Source: JAIPJA01 sp964390115 | GTDB taxonomy: Bacteria > Patescibacteriota > Patescibacteriia > Patescibacteriales > UBA12465 | Assembly: GCA_964390115.1 (NCBI GenBank) | Contig: CAYMGT010000013.1 | Span: 1 to 19,115 of the forward strand | Length of the DNA stretch: 19,115 nucleotides | Reading direction: 5' to 3' | Shown here: positions 1 through 6,990 of the stretch, piece after piece | Layout: every line of letters starts with the position of its first letter | Numbering within the stretch: the first letter of the stretch is position 1 | Program-made: the position numbers and the translations under genes | The notes under the pieces: model-generated | What the model saw: the letters and a program-made list of their open reading frames with translations, nothing else | What the model was told of the DNA's origin: nothing | Database searches by the model: none

Positions 1-1
1 A

Positions 2-235
2 ATTTCATTATACCTTATTTTTTTAAAACCCTATATTGCGTATGACCCCTTTTTAGTAGCCTTTATTTTTGGATTTTTGAGCTTTGCGGGTGGCTCTTTT
101 TATATGTTAAAAAGCAATCAGTCGTTAGGCGGAGCCTTATTAGTTATTAGTGTGATAAGTTTTATTGCCTATACTTTTATATCTGGAAATAAAATGTCAG
201 CATATTTTAAGTATAAAAAAGCTTTTTTACGTTAA
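2..235 (+). CDS. C-terminal end of an unidentified membrane protein (partial)
   Basis: An open frame enters from the left edge and stops at TAA 233-235, giving about 77 residues. Two hydrophobic stretches are visible: one begins just after a Tyr-Asp-Pro-Phe and contains Phe-Gly-Phe and Gly-Gly turns, the other starts after Gly-Gly-Ala. Both are long enough to span a membrane. The tail is basic (Lys-Tyr-Lys-Lys), which suggests a cytoplasmic C-terminus by the positive-inside rule. A rho-independent terminator follows nine bases after the stop, supporting a genuine gene end. The family cannot be named from this fragment. Confidence 0.7.
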   Translation: MSLYLIFLKPYIAYDPFLVAFIFGFLSFAGGSFYMLKSNQSLGGALLVISVISFIAYTFISGNKMSAYFKYKKAFLR

Positions 236-243
236 AAAATTAT

Positions 244-273
244 ATACCAGAATTAAATTTCTGGTATTTTTTT
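244..273 (+). terminator. Rho-independent terminator of the left-edge gene
   Basis: A 9-bp stem (ATACCAGAA with TTCTGGTAT), a 6-base loop and a run of seven T follow the stop codon at 235. The T-run exists only in the plus direction, so it ends the left-edge gene and isolates the next transcript. Confidence 0.85.
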
Positions 274-323
274 ATGGCAAATTTTTTATTATCTTCAATA
301 AATCTTTAGACTACTTTTAATAA

Positions 324-353
324 TTGTTAATTTGCCCTGTGCTAATTTAATAT
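324..353 (+). promoter_or_regulatory. Possible sigma70-type promoter for the 416-5031 transcript
   Basis: TTGTTA at 324-329 and TAATAT at 348-353 are separated by 18 bases. The -10 is a weak match (4 of 6). If used, transcription would begin near 360, so the hairpin at 366-403 would lie at the extreme 5' end of the mRNA. Moderate support only; AT-rich DNA yields many such matches. Confidence 0.4.
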
Positions 354-365
354 TGTAGTTAAGAG

Positions 366-403
366 CGCTCCCAATTTTTCATTTTTTTGGGGAATTGGGA
401 GCG
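366..403 (+). promoter_or_regulatory. Perfect 11-bp inverted repeat (5' leader hairpin)
   Basis: CGCTCCCAATT (366-376) and AATTGGGAGCG (393-403) are perfect complements around a 16-base T-rich loop. The arm is the most GC-rich patch in this intergenic region. No T-run follows it on plus and none is found on the other side for minus, so it does not look like a terminator. It ends 12 bases before the ATG at 416, and its right arm holds the only GGGAG near this start. It could stabilise the mRNA 5' end, act as a translational switch, or bind a regulator as DNA. Confidence 0.6.
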
Positions 404-415
404 ATTAAAAAACTT

Positions 416-1246
416 ATGAAAAAGATTAAATTTAGCAAACTAAAACTATTTATTATTATTATTTCAATTTTTTTGCTTGGTCTTAGTGTTTCTTTAGTAG
501 CTTTTGATTTTTGGCGATACACTCCTTTATCTACCAGTATTTCTATAAGTAAATTAGATAAGCTGTCAAAAAATTCTATTTCTTGTAGACAAGATTGTAA
601 TTATTTAATAAATTATTTTTTAAAAATTATTTGCGATAGAAACAGTATAAGTCAAAAAAACGTCACAAAAATAATTAAAATTTTAAATAGCCCACCACCT
701 GATACTCCTTTTAAATTAGCTTTAATTAATTTCTTAAAAAGTAATTATTGTCTACAAAAACATCAAAACCTATCCTTAGCTCTTAAGCAAACTAATATAA
801 GTAATTATTTAAATTATATAGATAAAAGTAGTATTAATATTAGTGAAAAAAATAGTATGATAGAAAATTTAAAAAAAATTATTGAAGATAAAGATTTGCC
901 ACTCACCCAAAGAAAAGTAGCCTTTAGAAGCTTGTGGACAGTTTTTAATAATATAAATTTATTTGATTTCTACTTGAAAATTATTAACAGTACTGAATCT
1001 GACACAATAATTTTAGAAGCTATAAAGGGGATTAGTAATATTGACGACAAAGCGAAGGTCTTTAAACTTAGTGATTTAAATTTATATCGTGAGCCTTTGT
1101 CTAGAAAAAATACAGAACTTGAGAAAGCAATATTATTTCTTGTAAGGGAATATTCTGAAATTTATGGTCCCGAGGTTAAAAGCTGGTTAAGTAAACAAAC
1201 TATATCACCCGTTAACATGAGACTCTATGGAGAGTTGTTTAAATAA
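416..1246 (+). CDS. Membrane-anchored exported protein of unknown function, possibly HEAT-like
   Basis: A protein of 276 residues. The basic N-terminus is followed by a hydrophobic segment (about residues 11-30), typical of a signal anchor or uncleaved signal peptide, so the body probably lies outside the membrane. Four cysteines sit in the first third after the anchor, fitting disulfides in an exported domain. The second half (about 140-270) looks like repeated amphipathic helix pairs, reminiscent of HEAT/ARM-type repeats, but no repeat consensus is clear. I chose ATG 416 over an in-frame TTG at 395 because the TTG lies inside the right arm of the inverted repeat and ATG 416 is preceded by T as at all other starts here. 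The next gene starts 12 bases downstream, suggesting cotranscription with the large secreted protein. No family recognised. Confidence 0.75.
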   Translation: MKKIKFSKLKLFIIIISIFLLGLSVSLVAFDFWRYTPLSTSISISKLDKLSKNSISCRQDCNYLINYFLKIICDRNSISQKNVTKIIKILNSPPPDTPFKLALINFLKSNYCLQKHQNLSLALKQTNISNYLNYIDKSSINISEKNSMIENLKKIIEDKDLPLTQRKVAFRSLWTVFNNINLFDFYLKIINSTESDTIILEAIKGISNIDDKAKVFKLSDLNLYREPLSRKNTELEKAILFLVREYSEIYGPEVKSWLSKQTISPVNMRLYGELFK

Positions 1247-1257
1247 TCTTTAAATAT

Positions 1258-4200
1258 ATGACAAGTTATAAGATAAGCTTATTAATACTTCTATTTCTTA
1301 TATTTTTTATTTTTTTGTCACCTAAAACTTTGGCTATGCCAATTGGAACTTTGCTATATAGAACTTCTAGTGATGGACGCTTATATGGTTTAAATGAGGA
1401 TGAGCTTATAAAAATTAAAAATGGGATAATAAAGAATATATATTCAGGTCATGTAGCTATATACATAGGTGAGGAAAATGGTGAACACTATATTGTAGAA
1501 GCTCTAGCCGGGGGACTACAAAAGACTCCTGCCCGCTACTTTATAGACTCAAGTCAAGGAGAAGAGTTTCTGGGAGCTAAGGTGCCTAGTCAAGCAACTT
1601 GGCTACAAAGACTTAAAGCAGCGGAAATAGCTAAGGTACTTAGTGAATTTTCTTTAGCTTATGATTTTGACTTCCACCACCAAAAAGGTCCTGAGAGCGG
1701 AGAATGGACTTGTGTTGGTTTAGCAGAAAAGGTTTATGAAAGTGCAGATATGATTAATCCCTATGACGTTTCAGCTTTAGTCTATAATAGCTCTGACTAT
1801 AGCGTTGATATCACTCCTGACGGTTATGACGCGTATAGTCGCTATAATAGAAGAGGGGATTGTTTTTCTCGTTCTAAAGAGTTTTCTTTGATAAATCCAT
1901 ACACTAAAATGATTATGCCCTTACCTGAGGTCTTCGGCTTTAATGTTGGTAAGCAGTATGAAGAAAATCGCTATATTTTTTTACCCTATAGTCAATTTTT
2001 ACAAGACTCCCTTGAAGATGTGGAAGTGGATATTGAACTAAGTAGCGACTTCATAGAGGAAGATATAAGGCCTAATTATCCTAGCTTAGTTATAGCTTTA
2101 AAATGGAGTTTTATAAATCAACCTTTATCTGCCCTTAAGAAAGTTGGCAGTTATTTCAGTAGGAATAAAGATATAGTGGAAGTAGAGAAAGAAAAAATCT
2201 TAGAAAATAATAAAATAGTTGATAATATTGTAAATAATAATGAGGATAAAACAGAAAATCAACTTAACTTAGAATTAATAAAGGAAGTTTTACAAGTAAA
2301 AAAAGATCAGCCAACTGTTTTTGAAAATAAACAACAAGTAGAAACTAAAGATGAAATAGAGCCCAGCTTTAAACTTTATCAAGTTTTAAGCGGTGACACT
2401 TTTATTTTAAATTCAGGTGAAAAGGTTAGCTACATTGGTATTAAAGCCCCAGAGCTTAAGAGCCTAGGATCTAAAGAAGATGAGTGTCTAGCTTGGGTGG
2501 CAAGAGAAAGAAGTGAAGAACTTTTAGCGGGTAAAGAAATTATTTTAAAAAAAGATCTAAATTTAAGTTTAAATAATTCGGGTAGCTTACTTCGTTATGT
2601 CTATATTAAAGAGGGAAATACACTTAAATTAGTTAATGAAATTTTAGCCAATGAGGGTTTAGTAAATATTATTGATTATTCAAACAATAATTTTTTTCCC
2701 GCCAATAATAACTTAATTACTAAAATATCTCAAGCAATAAATAAGGCAAAGGAAAAAAAATTAGGTATATATAGTTTAGCCTGTAAAAAAAAGATTAGCA
2801 CAAATACTGTGCTTACAGGTGATGATGAATTTTTAGAAGCAGATAATAATATAAGTTTGTCTCTGTGGAAAAAATTAAAATCAGTTTTAGCTAAAAGTGA
2901 AAATTTAGAAGATAAAACAAAAATTGCTTTTAGAGATCAGTTAAATACAGAGCCTAACTTTAAAGATATATTTACTAATAACTCAAAAGAAAGTAATTAT
3001 TCTAAATCTGAGACAAGTTTAGAGAAAAGTCAGCCTGTAGAGCCTGATGATGTTGAAAGTGAAAATAATTCCACTAACAGTCAAGAAAATAATACTAATA
3101 GTGGCAGTTCCTACTCTTCTAATTCAAGCTCTAATTCTAATTCCAACTCAAGTACTAATAGTAATAACAATAATTCTAGCAGTGGAGATATCTCTAATGA
3201 AGAAACTGAAACAGAAATAATTATTAATGGATGCTTAAGCTCTTTAGTTATTAGTAGAATTCATGCTGATGGAGATGATGATTGGTTAGAGATATATAAT
3301 CCCTGTGACCAAGACGTGGATTTAGCCGCTGAAGGCGTTCGTTTAGAGAGGAGTGTTACAGGGGAAAATCCTAATATACTTTTACGTTTTGATGTTTTAG
3401 AAGATTATCTGTTTCAAGCTAGTTCAAGTAAAATATTAGCTTTTTCATCATTAAAAGTTGTCAGAGATGATGCCAGTGAAGATTTAAAGTCCGAGGCTGA
3501 CGTTATAGCACTTAGAGATAGTTTTACTTGGGCTGGTTCAGGTTATTCTATTTTTTTAGCTAAAGGTGCAGTAAGCTCTCATAATGACGAAGATACAATT
3601 GATTTAGTTGGTGTGGGTAGTGATAGTCTGTATTTTGAAGGATCGGCTGCAACTGTAGAAATTCTAGAAAATAATATTTTAAGTAGGCGAGCCATGGCTA
3701 GTTCAACTTTTTTAAGTATGCAAAGTGGTGAACATAAAAACTTTCCCCCCATTTACGATAGTAATAATAATGCCTTAGATTTTTTACTTTGGCCGCTTGA
3801 AACTGACACATCAGGAGAAGATCCTATAACCTCAATACCTAATCCTAGTCAAGAAGAAAAATTATTGAGTTTGTGGCACTTTAATGAATGCCGTGGTCTT
3901 TATAGCTTAGATTCTTTAAATAGTGACAGTAGTTTAAGTTTTGACTGGCAATGGGTAAAAGGTCAAAGCGGTTGCGCTTTAGAAGCTGACTATCAAAAGG
4001 AACCCTTACTTTTTCCACTAAATAACAATTTTGATGCCAATAATTTCTCCTTATCTTGGAAGCAAAAAATTAAAGATAATGGTCGATTGGCTTTATCTTT
4101 CCAAAATTCCATAGATGAAAATTTTATTTTAACTCTAAGTGGATATTATATTGAAACAAAAACGCCATATGAAAGTCAATTAAGACATAGTAATACTAAT

Positions 4201-5031
4201 GTAAGCACGGATAGTAATTGGCATAAAATGTTTTTAAATTTAAGTTTAAATCCACCAATTTTTAAATTGTATGAAGATGATAATTTAATTCTAAGTCAAG
4301 ATCTTGGTCAAAGATTAGAGAATTTTGATATCTTAAGTATTAGGTCTGAAAATGGCTATAGTTCTTTGGATGAGTTAGGCATTTTCTCCCCCAGCCTTAC
4401 AAGTCAAGAAAAAGATTCTTTAAATTATCCCTTGGAGCCATATAATCTTGTTACTAGAGAACCAGCAAGTTTAAAACATTATTGGAATTTTGATGAAGGA
4501 CAGGGAAGTGTAGCAGTTGACAGTGTTTCAGGTAGTAATATTAATTTAGATCCTTCACTTTGGGCTAATGGGTTAAATAACTTTGCTTTAGAGCTTGATG
4601 GGAGTATATCGGAATTAGTTGTACCTTTACCTGCTTTTAGCAATGAAAGTGTAGCTATTACTTTTTGGTATAAAAATACCAGCACTGATGCTTCAGGTAG
4701 AATTTATTTAGCTTTTCAAGATGAAACTAGCGATGTTCTAGGTTTAAGAATGTCAGGATATATAACGGAAGTTGTTGCTTTAGGTAATGAGTATAGATTA
4801 GCAGAAACAGTTTTACCTTTAGATTGCCAGTGGCATCAAGTAGCTTTTATGTATAACGCATATGACTATAATTTAAAGATTACAGTAGATGGAGAAGAGA
4901 AGTACAGTTATGATTTTCCTTGGTTATCGGAAAAACCTAGTAAAATAGCAATTAGACGAGATAATTATTATTTCCTTTTAGATGAGCTTAAAATATGGCA
5001 AGGAGATGTTAGTTGGCAAAGTTTGCAATAG
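1258..5031 (+). CDS. Large secreted multidomain surface protein: YiiX/NlpC-like hydrolase, SNase-like, lamin-tail and two LamG-like domains
   Basis: A protein of 1257 residues. A Sec signal peptide (about 1-26, cleavage after Thr-Leu-Ala) leads into a permuted papain-like/NlpC-P60 domain of the YiiX type (about 27-200): His65 in GHVAIYIG precedes Cys152 in WTCVGLAEK, the His-then-Cys order of that group. Residues 372-509 match a staphylococcal nuclease fold (GDT at 379-381, IKAPE at 395-399, LGIY at 502-505). A Ser/Asn-rich linker (about 603-644) leads to a lamin-tail domain (about 658-795, with DDWLEIYNPC), then two LamG/concanavalin-like domains (about 869-1065 and 1072-1253, each opening with a W-H/N-F motif). 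Cysteines fall in pairs within the nuclease-like (410, 509), lamin-tail (659, 683) and first LamG (878, 906) domains, fitting disulfides outside the cell. No C-terminal anchor or sorting signal is seen. Likely roles are cell-wall amide or lipid hydrolysis plus adhesion; the substrate is unknown. This is the only gene here ending in TAG. Confidence 0.85.
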   Translation: MTSYKISLLILLFLIFFIFLSPKTLAMPIGTLLYRTSSDGRLYGLNEDELIKIKNGIIKNIYSGHVAIYIGEENGEHYIVEALAGGLQKTPARYFIDSSQGEEFLGAKVPSQATWLQRLKAAEIAKVLSEFSLAYDFDFHHQKGPESGEWTCVGLAEKVYESADMINPYDVSALVYNSSDYSVDITPDGYDAYSRYNRRGDCFSRSKEFSLINPYTKMIMPLPEVFGFNVGKQYEENRYIFLPYSQFLQDSLEDVEVDIELSSDFIEEDIRPNYPSLVIALKWSFINQPLSALKKVGSYFSRNKDIVEVEKEKILENNKIVDNIVNNNEDKTENQLNLELIKEVLQVKKDQPTVFENKQQVETKDEIEPSFKLYQVLSGDTFILNSGEKVSYIGIKAPELKSLGSKEDECLAWVARERSEELLAGKEIILKKDLNLSLNNSGSLLRYVYIKEGNTLKLVNEILANEGLVNIIDYSNNNFFPANNNLITKISQAINKAKEKKLGIYSLACKKKISTNTVLTGDDEFLEADNNISLSLWKKLKSVLAKSENLEDKTKIAFRDQLNTEPNFKDIFTNNSKESNYSKSETSLEKSQPVEPDDVESENNSTNSQENNTNSGSSYSSNSSSNSNSNSSTNSNNNNSSSGDISNEETETEIIINGCLSSLVISRIHADGDDDWLEIYNPCDQDVDLAAEGVRLERSVTGENPNILLRFDVLEDYLFQASSSKILAFSSLKVVRDDASEDLKSEADVIALRDSFTWAGSGYSIFLAKGAVSSHNDEDTIDLVGVGSDSLYFEGSAATVEILENNILSRRAMASSTFLSMQSGEHKNFPPIYDSNNNALDFLLWPLETDTSGEDPITSIPNPSQEEKLLSLWHFNECRGLYSLDSLNSDSSLSFDWQWVKGQSGCALEADYQKEPLLFPLNNNFDANNFSLSWKQKIKDNGRLALSFQNSIDENFILTLSGYYIETKTPYESQLRHSNTNVSTDSNWHKMFLNLSLNPPIFKLYEDDNLILSQDLGQRLENFDILSIRSENGYSSLDELGIFSPSLTSQEKDSLNYPLEPYNLVTREPASLKHYWNFDEGQGSVAVDSVSGSNINLDPSLWANGLNNFALELDGSISELVVPLPAFSNESVAITFWYKNTSTDASGRIYLAFQDETSDVLGLRMSGYITEVVALGNEYRLAETVLPLDCQWHQVAFMYNAYDYNLKITVDGEEKYSYDFPWLSEKPSKIAIRRDNYYFLLDELKIWQGDVSWQSLQ
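3061..3189 (+). repeat. Low-complexity Ser/Asn-coding linker
   Basis: A run of AAT/AAC and AGT/AGC/TCT-type codons inside the large surface protein encodes an almost pure Ser/Asn stretch. It separates the enzymatic N-terminal half from the lamin-tail and LamG half, consistent with a flexible and possibly length-variable spacer. The codons are mixed, so it is a protein-level low-complexity tract rather than a clean DNA repeat. Confidence 0.8.
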
Positions 5032-5049
5032 TTATACACAGAATTAGTC

Positions 5050-5078
5050 TTGACACTTTTTTAAAAAGGGATTATATT
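5050..5078 (+). promoter_or_regulatory. Strong sigma70-type promoter ahead of the non-coding RNA candidate
   Basis: A perfect TTGACA (5050-5055), a 17-base spacer and TATATT (5073-5078, 5 of 6) lie 18 bases past the stop of the surface protein. Expected transcription start is about 5084-5086. The nearest substantial gene starts almost 190 bases later, beyond a strong terminator. Confidence 0.75.
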
Positions 5079-5084
5079 GTAATA

Positions 5085-5198
5085 ATGTTTTATAGATCTT
5101 TTATTACTATCATTATTAAATAAAGAGCAATTTTATTGCTGCTACATTTTTCCTCTGCTCTTTATAATTACCCGGAACTTAAAAATTCCGGGTTTTTT
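5085..5198 (+). ncRNA. Candidate small structured RNA (about 114 nt) or transcription attenuator
   Basis: Downstream of the 5050-5078 promoter lie consecutive stem-loops: TAATAATG (5080-5087) with CATTATTA (5111-5118); a perfect 10-bp stem ATAAAGAGCA (5120-5129) with TGCTCTTTAT (5156-5165) around a 26-base loop; and the terminator hairpin at 5170-5198. The first stem is only partly inside the transcript if the start is near 5085. The only short frame (12 codons from 5085) has A rather than T at -1 and is not convincing. No similarity to tRNA, 6S, tmRNA, SRP RNA or a known riboswitch was recognised. It may be a free small RNA, or a leader controlling the operon at 5273. Confidence 0.55.
5170..5198 (+). 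terminator. Strong rho-independent terminator
   Basis: The stem CCCGGAA (5171-5177) pairs with TTCCGGG (5186-5192) around an 8-base loop and is followed by six T (5193-5198). The T-run exists only on plus. It can end both the surface-protein transcript and the small RNA candidate; if the latter transcript continues it would act as an attenuator for the downstream operon. Confidence 0.9.
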
Positions 5199-5235
5199 CT
5201 ATTCATTTAATGATTTACAGAATTATGATTTATTA

Positions 5236-5264
5236 TTGGCTTTTTTAAAAAAATAGGTTAAACT
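5236..5264 (+). promoter_or_regulatory. Weak possible promoter giving a nearly leaderless mRNA
   Basis: TTGGCT (5236-5241), 17 bases, TAAACT (5259-5264). Each box matches consensus at only 4 of 6 positions. The ATG at 5273 follows the -10 box by 8 bases, so a transcript from here would be leaderless or nearly so. Some promoter is needed between the terminator at 5198 and the operon unless the terminator is read through. Confidence 0.25.
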
Positions 5265-5272
5265 CTATATGT

Positions 5273-6979
5273 ATGGTAAGTCCAAAATTTCAAAAGGTAT
5301 CTACAGGAGTTTTGACTGTTTCAGGTCAGACAAAAAAATTGTTTCAGGCAATATATTTTCAAAAAAAAGAAGCTGAAGCTAAACCTGAGGATATCAGTAG
5401 AATAAAAGTCTCCGCCTTAATTTCTAAGGTAGCTTTTTTTTACGAAAAAATTAGAAATGCGGTTGACTATGATGAAGAACATTTACTGAGAAAAAATGCT
5501 ATTGAAAGAATATTGAAAAGACAAATTATAATTGAGGGTGTGTTAAAAATATCTAAAAGCGAAGAAATATCTCTTCATTTATTAACTGAGTTAATAAGGG
5601 CGGGTTATTTACCAAATAATGAAATAGTTGAAACTAAAATAAAGGAGATTGGAAATTTATTGGAAAAATATATTAAACTAAAAAATTTTTGTTTAGATAA
5701 AGTTAGCACTTTTTCTGATACGGAAACCGATACTAAAATTGTTAAAAATAAGATTAAGGAGCGTAGTGGTCTAGTTTCCTGGTTAATATCTTTAGCAGCT
5801 ACAGAGATTGAAGAAAATTTGGGTTATAGTGATGTGCAGAAAACTGTGGTGCAAAATATGTATGATGATTTGGAGAGAAATATTCAAGCTCCGGAAAAAT
5901 TAACTGAAACTTACAAAAAAGATTTAAAAATACAAATTTATTTAAGTATTTTTCGTCGTCATTTAAAATACAATGATTCCATGCTAGCTTTAATTTTATT
6001 TAGATATTACAACAGTGAATGGTCCGGAAAAAATATTTCTGAGACAGAAATTTATGAAATAGCTAATAATATTAAAACTCTACAGTTAGCTATAGATAGA
6101 CAGTTGCATCATCCCCTGATTAAGCAAATTGATAAGATTAGTAAACAATACTCAGTATTTTATCAAATTTTAACTGAAACTATTGGTGATAAACCGGTAA
6201 AGCTCTACAATGAAGTAAAAAGTGATGCTAAAATTTATTATCAAAAAATAAAAGAAACCTACACTAAGAAGTATAAACTCTTGAAAAAAAGCCTTTGGCG
6301 AAGTGCGGCTAGAAGTATTATTTATATCTTTTTAACAAAGTCCATTTTTGTAATTTTAATTGAGGTTCCAGCTATTTCTTGGTTTGGTGAAGAGTTAAAT
6401 TACCTAGCTTTGTTTATAAATATTACTTTTCCCGCTTTACTTCTATTCCTGATGGTTCTTTTGACTAGAAAACCTAGTAGTAAAAACCTACAAGCCGTAG
6501 TCGATGGAGTGCAAGAAATAACCTATACTGAGCATAAAAGAACTCGTCCTTATTTTATTTCTCCCCCTGTAAAAAGAAGTTTTTGGGTAAATTTAATTTA
6601 TAATATAATTTATACTGCAACTTTTATTTTTACTTCCTATGTGACTATAAGGATTCTTTTATCTATTAACTTTAATTGGGTTAGTATAGCTATATTCTTG
6701 TTTTTCTTGGCTTTTGTTAGTTTCTTTAGTATAAGAGTAAAGAAGAATATTAAAGAAATTATTATTGCTGAAAGAAAAGATAATTTAGCTGATTTCTTGT
6801 TTGATTTCTTTTATATGCCAATTGTGGCTACGGGTCGCTGGCTTTCAGATAAAGCTTCCAAGGTTAATATCTTTATATTCATATTAGATTTTATTATTGA
6901 AGCACCTTTTAAGGTTTTTGTAGAAATTGCTGAAGATTGGACTAAATATGTCAAAGAAAGAAAAGAAGATATTATGTAA
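5273..6979 (+). CDS. Uncharacterised four-pass membrane protein with a large helical N-terminal domain
   Basis: A protein of 568 residues with no signal peptide. Residues 1 to about 340 are charged and predicted helical, probably cytoplasmic. Four hydrophobic segments follow at about 348-370, 378-398, 437-463 and 468-486, with a basic loop between the second and third. The C-terminal 80 residues contain amphipathic, aromatic-rich stretches (near Phe-Leu-Phe-Asp-Phe-Phe and Phe-Lys-Val-Phe-Val) and end in a Lys/Glu-rich tail. No catalytic motif is visible. It is the first gene of the six-gene operon and ends 11 bases before rsmI. Its place beside a CvpA-like protein and a CtpA protease hints at an envelope role, but that is inference. 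I do not recognise a named family. Confidence 0.85.
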   Translation: MVSPKFQKVSTGVLTVSGQTKKLFQAIYFQKKEAEAKPEDISRIKVSALISKVAFFYEKIRNAVDYDEEHLLRKNAIERILKRQIIIEGVLKISKSEEISLHLLTELIRAGYLPNNEIVETKIKEIGNLLEKYIKLKNFCLDKVSTFSDTETDTKIVKNKIKERSGLVSWLISLAATEIEENLGYSDVQKTVVQNMYDDLERNIQAPEKLTETYKKDLKIQIYLSIFRRHLKYNDSMLALILFRYYNSEWSGKNISETEIYEIANNIKTLQLAIDRQLHHPLIKQIDKISKQYSVFYQILTETIGDKPVKLYNEVKSDAKIYYQKIKETYTKKYKLLKKSLWRSAARSIIYIFLTKSIFVILIEVPAISWFGEELNYLALFINITFPALLLFLMVLLTRKPSSKNLQAVVDGVQEITYTEHKRTRPYFISPPVKRSFWVNLIYNIIYTATFIFTSYVTIRILLSINFNWVSIAIFLFFLAFVSFFSIRVKKNIKEIIIAERKDNLADFLFDFFYMPIVATGRWLSDKASKVNIFIFILDFIIEAPFKVFVEIAEDWTKYVKERKEDIM

Positions 6980-6990
6980 ACTTAGTATAT

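Noticed and set aside
395..415. TTG start 21 bases upstream of ATG 416
   Set aside because: It lies within the right arm of the inverted repeat, has A at -1, and would only add seven residues before a normal signal-anchor start.
3061..3189. Repetitive tract as a CRISPR array or DNA satellite
   Set aside because: It is an in-frame Ser/Asn linker with mixed codons and no regular repeat-spacer pattern.
4479..4685. Minus-strand open frame of 68 codons inside the surface-protein gene
   Set aside because: It is a shadow of the second LamG-like domain, with no promoter and no recognisable protein features.
5085..5123. 12-codon frame in the small RNA candidate, as a leader peptide
   Set aside because: It has A rather than T at -1, no ribosome binding site, and no amino-acid bias linked to the downstream operon beyond three Ile codons.
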